This document shows positions 9,512 to 17,356 of a stretch of 64,000 nucleotides of DNA, one piece after another; position 1 is the first letter of the stretch, and each line of letters opens with the position of its first letter. The stretch comes from Candidatus Saccharibacteria bacterium oral taxon 488 (GTDB taxonomy: Bacteria > Patescibacteriota > Saccharimonadia > Saccharimonadales > Saccharimonadaceae), in assembly GCA_013100805.1 (NCBI GenBank), contig CP040000.1, forward strand, positions 558,001-622,000. The letters are read 5' to 3'. The notes under the pieces were generated by a model that searched no databases, was not told where the DNA came from, and saw only the letters and a program-made list of their open reading frames with translations. A program made the position numbers and the translations under genes.

Positions 9512-10936
9512 CTACTCCATTGTCCGGATCTGGATATTATCGGTCTTACCCGGCCGGCCTGGTTGATGACCACTGACCAGCACCAACGTCACTGGATCCT
9601 CGCCAAAGTAACCTTCGGCCTTCAATTCTTCTGCTAACTTATTCGCCGAACCCAGACCGCTTGGGCGAACGTATGAGCGCGTGGCGTAACTTAACGCTAA
9701 TTTCTGGGCCGTTTTTTGGCTATCAGTAACGCTAATAATCGGCATATTCGGTCGAAAGGCACCGACATTCACCGCGGTCGCACCCGTACTAGTTTCGGCG
9801 ACAATCGCCCGCGCCTTGAGTTCTGTGGCTAACCGCGCCGCCGTGTAGCTTAGCAGCGCATCATGTTTACGGCGCTTCTCACTCGACTCAACCGCCATGA
9901 CATCACTGTGCTCCTGGGTATACATAATCGTCCGGCGCATTGCCTGCACTGTCTCGATCGGATATTTACCGTTGGCCGTTTCATCCGACAACATCACCGT
10001 GTCAGCACCCTGGATGACTGCATTGGCAACGTCGCTCACCTCGGCGCGAGACGGCTCAGGGTTGTCAACCATACTGCCCATCATCTGTGTCGCGACGATG
10101 CTGAGCTTAGAATATTTACGGCAAAGAGCGATAATACGCCGTTGGATAACTGGCACGATCTCCGCCCCGGCTTCAACCGCCAAGTCGCCGCGCGCCACCA
10201 TAATGCCGTCACTCGCCTTGACGATCTCCTCCAGATGTTCATCAGAGATCGCCGACTTAGTCTCGATCTTGGCAATAATATACGCGTCCGAACCCAGCGC
10301 CGTCAGTCGCGAGCGCAGATCGATAATGTCGTCCTCCGTCTGTACAAAACTAAGCGCTACATAATCAAAATCTTGATTGGCTGCCCACTCAATATCGGCG
10401 ATATCTTTTGGCGTCAAGATATCACCACCAAAATCGGTATCTGGTAGATTCAACCCCTTACGGCTCATCAAAAATCCGTCATTCTGCACCTCCACCTTGA
10501 TGGCCGTTGGGCCAGCGATTTCACGAACGATCGACTTGATCTTGCCATCAAACATATACAGCGGCTCGCCGACTTTCATTTTTTCAGCGAGGTTATACTG
10601 GACAGGCAGATTGAAACTTCCATCGTGTTCTGTAATCGACGAATCAAGCGTCAGCACATCACCAGCCCGCACCGTCAGCATGTTGTCTTTGAGAACGCCG
10701 AGACGGATTTTTGGACCTTGAAGGTCTTGGAGAATGGCAACTGGTTTACCCTGCTCATGACTGGCCGTGCGAATCCAGTCGATTTGCTCACGCCGCTCAT
10801 CATAACTACCGTGGCTAAAATTTAGACGAAAGCCATTGACACCGGCCTGCATAAGTTGACTAATTTTATCCTGACTCATCGTTGCCGGACCGATGGTTGC
10901 TAGGATCTTGGTACGTTTAAAAATTGTGTTACTCAT
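9512..10936 (-). CDS. pyk: Pyruvate kinase
   Basis: Converts phosphoenolpyruvate and ADP to pyruvate and ATP. The 474-residue protein has TKILATIGPAT at the start, GFRLNFSHGSYDE, LQDLQGPKIRLG, the catalytic KIETKSA strand around residue 220, VARGDLAVE, and VATQMMGSM in the active-site barrel. The C-terminal domain ends LVSGHQPGRPGKTDNIQIRTME. A TATAAT box at 10944-10949 lies only 7 nt before the ATG, so the transcript is predicted to be leaderless even though an AAAAGG run touches the start. It heads the pyk-pgk-tpiA group. Confidence 0.97.
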   Translation of the reverse strand: MSNTIFKRTKILATIGPATMSQDKISQLMQAGVNGFRLNFSHGSYDERREQIDWIRTASHEQGKPVAILQDLQGPKIRLGVLKDNMLTVRAGDVLTLDSSITEHDGSFNLPVQYNLAEKMKVGEPLYMFDGKIKSIVREIAGPTAIKVEVQNDGFLMSRKGLNLPDTDFGGDILTPKDIADIEWAANQDFDYVALSFVQTEDDIIDLRSRLTALGSDAYIIAKIETKSAISDEHLEEIVKASDGIMVARGDLAVEAGAEIVPVIQRRIIALCRKYSKLSIVATQMMGSMVDNPEPSRAEVSDVANAVIQGADTVMLSDETANGKYPIETVQAMRRTIMYTQEHSDVMAVESSEKRRKHDALLSYTAARLATELKARAIVAETSTGATAVNVGAFRPNMPIISVTDSQKTAQKLALSYATRSYVRPSGLGSANKLAEELKAEGYFGEDPVTLVLVSGHQPGRPGKTDNIQIRTME

Positions 10937-10943
10937 CCTTTTG

Positions 10944-10949
10944 ATTATA
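10944..10949 (-). promoter_or_regulatory. Promoter -10 (TATAAT) for pyk, leaderless
   Basis: A perfect TATAAT on the minus strand ends 7 nt before the pyk ATG (10936). Transcription would begin at or within a base of the start codon. Confidence 0.6.
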
Positions 10950-10982
10950 ACACCGGTTAGGCACTGAGAAAAGATATAATCA

Positions 10983-11699
10983 CTATTCAGAATTAGCTGC
11001 CCGATATCGAGCGATTGCTTGGCGGGCGGCTTGCTGTTGAGCCACCTGCTTGGACGGACCCACGCCGCGTCCCATCAGCGTTTCACCGACGAACACCCCA
11101 AGCGTGAAAACCTTATCATGATCTGGACCTTCCTCGCCCAAAACTTTATATACTGGCGTCTGATTGTCAACGCGCTGAGAAATTTCCTGCAAATACGACT
11201 TCGGATCGCGCCAACTGCCCGACTCCAATATTCCGTCCAGCTTGATAATAATATGCTTATGAATAAAATCGCGCGCATCGTCAAAGCCGCGCTCCAGATA
11301 AATCGCGCCGATCACCGCCTCAAAGGCATTGGCTAAAATCTGCAAGTGCGCCCGATCCGATCCATTTTTCTCGCCCTTTGACATGCGAATCAGCGGCCCG
11401 TAGCCCAAGGTATCGCCCGCATCGCCGATACTTTCCGTCCGTACCAGCGCCGCCCGCCAGGCTGTCAAAATCCCTTCCGGTTCAGAAAAATGCGTAAATA
11501 AATACTCCGTCACCGCTAGCTCCAACACCGCATCACCGAGGAATTCCAACCGCTCGTTATGCTCGTGGACTGATTTTCTGTGTTCATTAACATAGCTACG
11601 ATGCGTCAAAGCCGTAATCAGCAAATCCAAATTTGTAAACTCAAAACCTAATTTTTCGCGCGCAAATTCCTGATATGGCGCCGTATTCATCCCGCTCAT
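10983..11699 (-). CDS. rnc: Ribonuclease III
   Basis: Double-strand-specific endoribonuclease for rRNA processing and RNA turnover. The 238 residues contain an RNase III catalytic domain with the signature HNERLEFLGDAVLEL at about residue 45 (metal-binding Glu and Asp present) and NAFEAVIGAIYLERG at about residue 122 (second Glu pair). A C-terminal dsRNA-binding domain at about 165-235 includes PVYKVLGEEGPDHDKVF and GVGPSKQVAQQQAA. It abuts the NUDIX gene (stop to start) in a run with nusB and rpmF. Confidence 0.96.
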   Translation of the reverse strand: MSGMNTAPYQEFAREKLGFEFTNLDLLITALTHRSYVNEHRKSVHEHNERLEFLGDAVLELAVTEYLFTHFSEPEGILTAWRAALVRTESIGDAGDTLGYGPLIRMSKGEKNGSDRAHLQILANAFEAVIGAIYLERGFDDARDFIHKHIIIKLDGILESGSWRDPKSYLQEISQRVDNQTPVYKVLGEEGPDHDKVFTLGVFVGETLMGRGVGPSKQVAQQQAARQAIARYRAANSE

Positions 11700-12197
11700 T
11701 TATAGATTCTCCTGCCTGATTCGTTTCATGGCGAGCAGAATCAACTTGCCAATATCCTCATACTCAATTTCATCCAGCGCCTCATGAAACGTAAACCACG
11801 CCAGACCATTCATCCAGTCTTCTTTTTGCAGTTTTTCGTCCGGATCAAGCGCCTTCATCAGGTACACTTGCTGCGAAATCAGCACTAACTTATCGAGTCG
11901 GCGGTAGCGAAAATTAATTTTGCCCAGCCAGCCGCACACCTCGATATTCTTAAGGCCAGCCTCCTCGCCGACCTCACGCTTGGCGGCGGCCTGCGCTGTC
12001 TCGCCCGGTTCAACGTGACCTTTGGGAATTGTCCAGCGATCCCGCGCATCTTGGTAGAGCAGAAACTCAACATCACCCTTTTTATTGCGTCGAAACACTA
12101 CGCCGCCGGCGGTTGGCTCGCGAACTATTTCTTGGATCGACGGTTTTTTGCGACCGCCAAAATATTTCTTAATATGATCAAAGCTGCTTGTCTTCAT
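11700..12197 (-). CDS. NUDIX hydrolase
   Basis: Hydrolyses a nucleoside diphosphate linked to some other group; the natural substrate cannot be read from the sequence. The NUDIX box GHVEPGETAQ...REVGEEAG is complete, with all catalytic Glu residues, at about residues 55-77. I place the start at the ATG at 12197 because an AAGAGG site precedes it by about 6 nt. The upstream in-frame ATG at 12203 would overlap that site, and a longer frame would run deep into nusB. The gene overlaps the end of nusB by about 20 nt, so translation is probably coupled. Confidence 0.88.
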   Translation of the reverse strand: MKTSSFDHIKKYFGGRKKPSIQEIVREPTAGGVVFRRNKKGDVEFLLYQDARDRWTIPKGHVEPGETAQAAAKREVGEEAGLKNIEVCGWLGKINFRYRRLDKLVLISQQVYLMKALDPDEKLQKEDWMNGLAWFTFHEALDEIEYEDIGKLILLAMKRIRQENL

Positions 12198-12633
12198 CGG
12201 CATCCTCTTGAAGGGAGCGATACGCCGTGCCGAGCACACCGTTCACAAATTTCCCTGAGTTATCCGAACCAAACGTTTTTGCAAGTTCCACTGCTTCGTT
12301 GATAGCCACCTTTGGTGGCACCGCCGCCCGAGAAAACAATAATTCATACAGCCCGAGCCGTAGTACCGTCCGGTCAATTCGCGATATCTGCTCAATTGGC
12401 CATTCTGGCGCCAGCGGACGAAGTTTATCATCAAGCTCTGCTTTATGCGTGGTGACGCCATCGATCAGACTTCGTACAAACTCAACATCATCGACTGACG
12501 ATTTGTATTTCTCAAGATTGCGCGTCAAGATATCGGCGACATCAACCTCGCTGTCGCCAACTTCCTGGCGAAACTCAATCTCGTATAACGTCTGCAACGC
12601 GACGATTCGTCCCAAATGACGGTTTGAAGCCAT
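12178..12633 (-). CDS. nusB: Transcription antitermination factor NusB
   Basis: A small RNA-binding helical protein that with NusE forms the antitermination complex on rRNA operons. The 151 residues begin SNRHLGRIVALQTLYE, as is typical. They contain the family signature IDRTVLRLGLYELLF and VAINEAVELAKTFGSDNSGKFVNGVLG near the C-terminus. An AGGA-like site lies about 10 nt before the ATG. It sits between rpmF and the NUDIX gene. Confidence 0.95.
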   Translation of the reverse strand: MASNRHLGRIVALQTLYEIEFRQEVGDSEVDVADILTRNLEKYKSSVDDVEFVRSLIDGVTTHKAELDDKLRPLAPEWPIEQISRIDRTVLRLGLYELLFSRAAVPPKVAINEAVELAKTFGSDNSGKFVNGVLGTAYRSLQEDADEDKQL

Positions 12634-12660
12634 GACAAAAACGTTCCTGTTCGTGTTAGT

Positions 12661-12810
12661 TTATTTTGTACTCTTATTACCAGTCTCGCGTTTGGTCGTC
12701 TTGACCTTCACTGGTGACGTCCCGTTGACGCGGCGTGCTAATTTCAGTACCAAGTGGCTGCGACGCAGACCGGTCTTGCGCGGGCTGCTCTGCTTTTTTG
12801 GTTGTGCCAT
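12661..12810 (-). CDS. rpmF: Probable large-subunit ribosomal protein bL32 (49 aa)
   Basis: A 49-codon gene read directly from the sequence. It starts ATG at 12810, ends TAA at 12661, and has a strong AAAGGAG site about 8 nt upstream. The product starts MAQPKKQSSPRKTGLRRSHL, like bL32 proteins, which begin with A-x-P-K-(K/R) and a basic R-R-(A/S)-H segment. It is very basic. It lacks the CxxC zinc pairs of many bL32 proteins, as some lineages do. Position next to nusB and rnc fits a translation gene cluster. Identification rests on the N-terminus and context, so some doubt remains. Confidence 0.72.
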   Translation of the reverse strand: MAQPKKQSSPRKTGLRRSHLVLKLARRVNGTSPVKVKTTKRETGNKSTK

Positions 12811-12854
12811 AGAAAAATCTCCTTTATTTCAGTTTATCGTAACACTTGGGCTTC

Positions 12855-12883
12855 ATTATACCGGTTTTTGATAGATTTCTCAA
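12855..12883 (-). promoter_or_regulatory. Promoter for rpmF-nusB-NUDIX-rnc
   Basis: Minus-strand TTGAGA (12883-12878), 17 nt spacer, TATAAT (12860-12855). It leaves a leader of roughly 35-40 nt carrying the AAAGGAG site of rpmF. Confidence 0.7.
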
Positions 12884-12924
12884 GGGGATGCAGAGTAGTG
12901 GCAATACGCTGTCAGGGGGTATTA

Positions 12925-12953
12925 TTGACTTTGTATAGTATTTATGGTAATAT
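12925..12953 (+). promoter_or_regulatory. Promoter for the small membrane protein at 12996
   Basis: TTGACT (12925-12930), 17 nt spacer, TAATAT (12948-12953). Predicted start near 12960, then a leader of about 36 nt with an AAGGA run. Confidence 0.65.
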
Positions 12954-12995
12954 CATAGACATCACTTACGATAGAAAGGATACATCCTACCAATT

Positions 12996-13391
12996 ATGAA
13001 TGAGAACGATTCACTCTCTCAGCCCGGGGAAACACTACGTCCATTAGGTAAACTGAAACTGGCCCTCGGCTCAGGGGCAATGCTAGCAATAATGGGGATA
13101 GGTCTCGGCATCGGCATTAAAGGTATCGCCGCCGATAAAGAGCCGGCGGAATCACCCCTAGTTGGCTCTTCTATGATGCATTATAACCCCACGGAAACTG
13201 ATATCACAAAGGATTCAGATGTATGTGCAGCAGCAGACTCCATTGTAAGGGATGCCAATGCTGCTACCCAAATTGATATAGTGGGCTGTGCTACGGAATC
13301 CAAAAAGCTCACCGGTCTTCCACAGGGAACACGCGTACGAGTCGAGGTACACCGGGATGGCTCGGTGACGGCTAAGCCCCTCGGTAACTAA
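12996..13391 (+). CDS. Small single-pass membrane or exported protein, unknown function
   Basis: Not recognised. The 131 residues have a polar N-terminus, one hydrophobic segment at about residues 24-45 (LALGSGAMLAIMGIGLGIG), and a soluble C-terminal part containing two cysteines (DVCAAAD and VGCATES). These could form a disulfide outside the cell. It is a lone plus-strand gene with its own near-consensus promoter and converges on leuS, whose stop is one base away. Layout and size are similar to the partial lipoprotein gene at 63587, which also has a consensus TTGACT promoter, but no clear sequence similarity is visible. Confidence 0.7.
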   Translation: MNENDSLSQPGETLRPLGKLKLALGSGAMLAIMGIGLGIGIKGIAADKEPAESPLVGSSMMHYNPTETDITKDSDVCAAADSIVRDANAATQIDIVGCATESKKLTGLPQGTRVRVEVHRDGSVTAKPLGN

Positions 13392-13392
13392 C

Positions 13393-15987
13393 CTAGACAA
13401 CAATATTCACCAACTTCCCTGGCACATAAATCACCTTTTTCGGTGTCCGGGCATCGAGATAGGCGCAAACTTTCTCGTCATCCAGCGCTCGTTGCTCAAC
13501 CGTCTCTTTATCGGTATCAACTGGCAGCTCCAGCCGTGATCGGAGCTTGCCGTTGACCTGGACGATGATGGTCATCACATCGCTCACCAGATATTTCTCA
13601 TCCCACTTTGGCCAGTGATTGACATGAATGGTATCAGTATGGCCCAATTCATGCCACAATTCCTCGGTGATGTGCGGCGCAAATGGTGCCAAAATCTGCA
13701 GCAGACTTTCCAAAGTAAACCGCCACGTTTCTAACGCTTGCATGCCGTGCGATTCTTTGAACTTATATAGGCCATTGACCATTTCCATCATCGCCGCCAC
13801 TGCCGTATTGAACTTTTCATCCTCGATGTCACGAGTGACTTTTTTGATAGTGAGGTGAGTGAGGCGCAACAGTTCCGCGACTACATCACCATCCTCCGCC
13901 AGAGTACACTCTTCGCTCAAATCTCCGCTGGAGATTTCTCGCGAGCGTTCGGCTGAAGCGTCCGCTATTCGCGAACACTTCACAGCCTCTGTCAGAGGAG
14001 GTAATGTAGCCGCCTCAATAAACTCCTGTACCACATTCCACACTCGGTTTAAGAACCGATACGTCCCCGGCACCCCGCGCGGATCCCACGGCGCATCCAT
14101 GTCATACGGCGCGATAAACATCTCGTAAACACGCAGCGCATCGGCACCGTAACCACTGTCCATAATCTCCATCGGATCGATGACATTGCCCTTGGACTTA
14201 CTCATCTTTTGACCGTCCGGCGCCATAATATAGGCATTGTACATCATCCGTTTGAATGGTTCTGGCGTCGGCACGAGACCGAGTTTATAGAAAAAGCGCA
14301 TCCAAAAACGGCTGTACAGTAAGTGCGCCACCGCATGATCAGCACCGTTGTAATAATCGACTGGCGCCCAGTGCTTGATAAGCTCTGGATCCCACGCCTG
14401 CTGGTCGTTGTGCGGATCGAGATAGCGCAGGAAGTACCAGCTGGAGCAGGCATAGCCATCCAGCGTGTCAGTCTCGCGTCGACCTTCACGCCAACTGTCG
14501 CCTGCTGGCTTTGGCTCGGTGATTGGCACGGTTTTACCCGTTTCAACATCAACCCACACGCGTACCCAATCATCAACTTGTGCCAGGACAGACGTATTGC
14601 CACCCGTTGGCTTGAAGTTCTCAACTTCTGGCAGAATCACCGGCAAGCATTCGTCTGCCACAGCAATTGGCTCGAAACCGTCAACATGCACCATCGGAAT
14701 TGGCGCGCCCCAGTACCGCTGACGAGAAATCAGCCAGTCACGCATTTTGTAAGTAGTTTTACCGCGACCAGATCCCTGCTGTTCCAGCCACGCTACGATT
14801 TGCTCGCGGGCATCTTCACTCCGCGTACCGTCGAATTGCCCAGAATTGATCAATTCGCCTTCACCAGTGTAGCAGCCGACGTCTGCCGAATCCTCTGGCT
14901 TGTCAACCACCTGAACAATTGGCAAATCAAATTTTTCGGCAAACTCCAGGTCGCGTCCATCATGCGCCGGCACCGCCATAATCGCACCAGTGCCGTAACC
15001 ACCGAGAATGTAATCCGCTACCCAAATTGGCACTTTCTGGCCATTGACTGGATTGATAGCATAACTACCAGTAAATACGCCGGTTTTATCTTTGTTCTCT
15101 TGGCGCTCGACGTCGGATTTCTGCTGCGCCGCTTGAACGTATGCTTCAACCTTGGCACGCGTGTCAGCATTGACCAGCTGAGAAACTAATGGGTGCTCCG
15201 GAGCCAGTGCCACGTAGCTGGCACCAAACAGGGTGTCGGGGCGCGTGGTGAATACGGTAATGATGGCATCCTGTCCGTTGACTACAAAGTCAACTTCTGC
15301 GCCAACCGACCGGCCAATCCAATTTTTCTGCATAGTTTTGACCATTTCCGTCCAGTCTAGGTCGTCAGTCGCCTCCAAAATCTCATCAGCATAGGCCGTA
15401 ATGCGGAAAAACCACTGTTTGAGGTTACGCTTGGTGACGGGGTTGCCGCAGCGCCAACACTTGCCGCCCTCAACTTGCTCGTTAGCTAGCACCGTATTGT
15501 CAGTATCGCACCACCATTGCGGCTGCTCCTTTTGGTACGCCAAATCGTGCTTGTATAGCTGCGTAAAAATCCACTGAGTCCACTTGTAATACTCAGGGTC
15601 GGCAGTGGAAATTTCTTTTGACCAATCATAACTAAAGCCGAGGCGTTTCAGCTGCTCCTTAAAATGAACCTTGGCTTCATCGTGCGCTACCCGCGGCGTT
15701 TTACCGACCTTGATGGCATAATTTTCCACCGGCAGACCAAAGCTATCCCAACCAATTGGATGATAAGTACTATAGCCCTGTTGGCGCTTGAGGCGCGCTT
15801 TAATGTCGGCAAACTGAAACGTCCGACCATGGCCTATGTGAATGCCAGCTCCAGTGATGCCGGGGAGCATACTGAGGCTGTAGTACTTTGGGCGCACCGT
15901 ATCACTAAGGTCAGTGACGTAGGTGCCGTCAGCCTCCCATTTATCTTGCCATTTTTTCTCAATTTCTGTCGGATTGTAGCGTTTCAT
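13393..15987 (-). CDS. leuS: Leucyl-tRNA synthetase
   Basis: Charges tRNA-Leu with leucine, with an editing domain for misactivated amino acids. From the chosen ATG the protein is about 864 residues. HIGH is present exactly at residues 50-53 and KMSKS in GQKMSKSKGN near residue 615. The zinc-like CWRCG segment and the CP1 editing insertion with TTRPDTLFGA are in place. A run of about 30 extra residues rich in Ser, Glu and Arg interrupts the anticodon-binding region after FIEAATLPP; it is encoded by the palindrome-rich stretch at 13893-14001. The start at 15987 is 7 nt after a TATACT box, so it is probably leaderless. The longer frame to 16035 would overlap the upstream gene. Confidence 0.95.
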   Translation of the reverse strand: MKRYNPTEIEKKWQDKWEADGTYVTDLSDTVRPKYYSLSMLPGITGAGIHIGHGRTFQFADIKARLKRQQGYSTYHPIGWDSFGLPVENYAIKVGKTPRVAHDEAKVHFKEQLKRLGFSYDWSKEISTADPEYYKWTQWIFTQLYKHDLAYQKEQPQWWCDTDNTVLANEQVEGGKCWRCGNPVTKRNLKQWFFRITAYADEILEATDDLDWTEMVKTMQKNWIGRSVGAEVDFVVNGQDAIITVFTTRPDTLFGASYVALAPEHPLVSQLVNADTRAKVEAYVQAAQQKSDVERQENKDKTGVFTGSYAINPVNGQKVPIWVADYILGGYGTGAIMAVPAHDGRDLEFAEKFDLPIVQVVDKPEDSADVGCYTGEGELINSGQFDGTRSEDAREQIVAWLEQQGSGRGKTTYKMRDWLISRQRYWGAPIPMVHVDGFEPIAVADECLPVILPEVENFKPTGGNTSVLAQVDDWVRVWVDVETGKTVPITEPKPAGDSWREGRRETDTLDGYACSSWYFLRYLDPHNDQQAWDPELIKHWAPVDYYNGADHAVAHLLYSRFWMRFFYKLGLVPTPEPFKRMMYNAYIMAPDGQKMSKSKGNVIDPMEIMDSGYGADALRVYEMFIAPYDMDAPWDPRGVPGTYRFLNRVWNVVQEFIEAATLPPLTEAVKCSRIADASAERSREISSGDLSEECTLAEDGDVVAELLRLTHLTIKKVTRDIEDEKFNTAVAAMMEMVNGLYKFKESHGMQALETWRFTLESLLQILAPFAPHITEELWHELGHTDTIHVNHWPKWDEKYLVSDVMTIIVQVNGKLRSRLELPVDTDKETVEQRALDDEKVCAYLDARTPKKVIYVPGKLVNIVV
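13893..14001. repeat. Palindrome-rich in-frame insertion within leuS
   Basis: About 109 bp holding five short perfect palindromes: AGAGT-AC-ACTCT (13901-13912), AAATCTCC-GCT-GGAGATTT (13919-13937), CTCGCGAG (13938-13945), TTCGCGAA (13968-13975) and CCTCTG-T-CAGAGG (13986-13998). Its ends (CCTCCGCCAGAG and, inverted, CCTCCTCTGACAGAG) are imperfect inverted repeats. It keeps the leuS frame open and encodes the extra Ser/Glu/Arg-rich residues. Confidence 0.6.
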
Positions 15988-15994
15988 ACTCCTT

Positions 15995-16003
15995 AGTATA
16001 TCA
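15995..16003 (-). promoter_or_regulatory. Extended -10 promoter for leuS, leaderless
   Basis: Minus-strand TGATATACT: an extended -10 (TGn-TATACT) ending 7 nt before the leuS ATG. The TGA is at the same time the stop codon of the upstream gene. Confidence 0.55.
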
Positions 16004-17326
16004 TCTCTCGACGCTAACGTTCGTGTCTTCGTCATTCTCGTCTACAGACACACCACCCCTAGCAAACGGCGGCGGTATTGGCGATGAGCCGGCAAAATCC
16101 TGAAGTACTGATTTAAGATTATCGGCGTCTGACGGTATATCAATTTGCTCTGACTTACTGTAGTCGAACGTCATGTCCATAGTGAGATTCCGATCCTTGT
16201 CGCCATCTGATCCGCGCGCCTTGATTTCGAGCGCTTTAAGCTGGTGTGACCACGGATCGACCCAGATGCGTATAGTAGGCAATTTCTTTGATGACGTAGT
16301 TTTATTTGCTGTATTGAATACCTTGTCGCCATAGCACTCTTTAATTTTCTTGCCAAGTTTCGTATCCCCCAGAGAATCGACAAATGCGCGTAGTTTGTCT
16401 GACATTTTACCGTCCGAAGCTAAATCAATTTCAAAGCCAGGCACACCGTCACGCGGCTCGACCTTGGCGTCCTTTTTGACCGTCACAAAGCTGTTTTTGC
16501 GATACGCGTTGATCAGTTCGCTACGCACCTGCTGGTCATTATTGATTAAATCAAAGATTTCTTGAGAGCACGTGTCTTTGTTTGTACGTGATGCTCCAAG
16601 CTCATCAAATGATACCTTAAGCCACTTGCCTTCAATTTTGTTAAGTTTTTCATCAAGCTGTTTGAGGATCTGGTCGCGTATCATCGTCGACCGCGTATCT
16701 GGTAGTACTCCCCGGCTTCGAGCCTTGATGATCGTCTCTACCATCTGGCGCACGATATCTTTTAGATGTTCGCTCTTAATATAAATCGTGCCTTTGCCGT
16801 CAGCCACCATTGTGAGGATGACGTCTTGCTGGATCTCCATGCCGTTAATAGCTAACTTTACCGTAGCTTCAGTTTTTGACTTTGGTGCGTCGGTGGCGGC
16901 TTTGAGCTTGACATCAATACGATTGCCGCTACCAAGGTCCATGACGAGTTTACCTGAGGAAACCACCTTTTTGGTCTGGAATGAATTAACCACTGCATCA
17001 GTTACCATCCTCTGCGGATCTTGCCACCAGAAAAAGTACAATAGTACCGCAGCAATAGCCAGCAGCAATACGACCGAGCCGGTAACAATACCGATGATGA
17101 GGCCGGTTTTCTTTTTTGGCGGCATAACTGAATTCATGATCGGTGGTTGCGACGTCGGCGATGCTGGTCGTGCCGGCGTCGATGCAGGCTGATCAGCCTG
17201 TGTAGGCGGAGTCGTCGTCGACTGTGATGAGCTTGATGTGACCGTCGACCGTGACGCTGCCGGCGGTGTTGACGCAGCGGCTTTATCCGCTGGCGTTTTC
17301 TTGTTATTCGTACCCTTGTCGTCCAT
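16001..17326 (-). CDS. Membrane-anchored protein with Thr/Pro-rich N-terminus, unknown function
   Basis: A 441-residue protein with no recognised family. Residues 1-70 are a low-complexity Ser/Thr/Pro/Ala-rich tail, followed by PPKKKTG and one strong membrane segment at about 74-98. A soluble domain of about 340 residues follows. By the positive-inside rule the N-terminal tail is cytoplasmic and the large domain is outside. That domain has alternating beta-like stretches such as GKLVMDLGSGNRIDVKLKA and RIWVDPWSHQLKALEIKA, recalling LolA/LppX-like lipoprotein folds; this is only an impression of pattern. A strong GAGGAGGAAT site precedes the ATG. Confidence 0.72.
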   Translation of the reverse strand: MDDKGTNNKKTPADKAAASTPPAASRSTVTSSSSQSTTTPPTQADQPASTPARPASPTSQPPIMNSVMPPKKKTGLIIGIVTGSVVLLLAIAAVLLYFFWWQDPQRMVTDAVVNSFQTKKVVSSGKLVMDLGSGNRIDVKLKAATDAPKSKTEATVKLAINGMEIQQDVILTMVADGKGTIYIKSEHLKDIVRQMVETIIKARSRGVLPDTRSTMIRDQILKQLDEKLNKIEGKWLKVSFDELGASRTNKDTCSQEIFDLINNDQQVRSELINAYRKNSFVTVKKDAKVEPRDGVPGFEIDLASDGKMSDKLRAFVDSLGDTKLGKKIKECYGDKVFNTANKTTSSKKLPTIRIWVDPWSHQLKALEIKARGSDGDKDRNLTMDMTFDYSKSEQIDIPSDADNLKSVLQDFAGSSPIPPPFARGGVSVDENDEDTNVSVER

Positions 17327-17356
17327 ATTCCTCCTCGTTATACTTTCATTGTATCA

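Noticed and set aside
9863-10447. Plus-strand open frames opposite pyk
   Set aside because: Antisense shadows of a fully conserved pyruvate kinase; no ribosome site or promoter of note.
14323-15189. Plus-strand open frame of 288 codons opposite leuS
   Set aside because: It is antisense to highly conserved LeuS motifs and its translation shows no family features.
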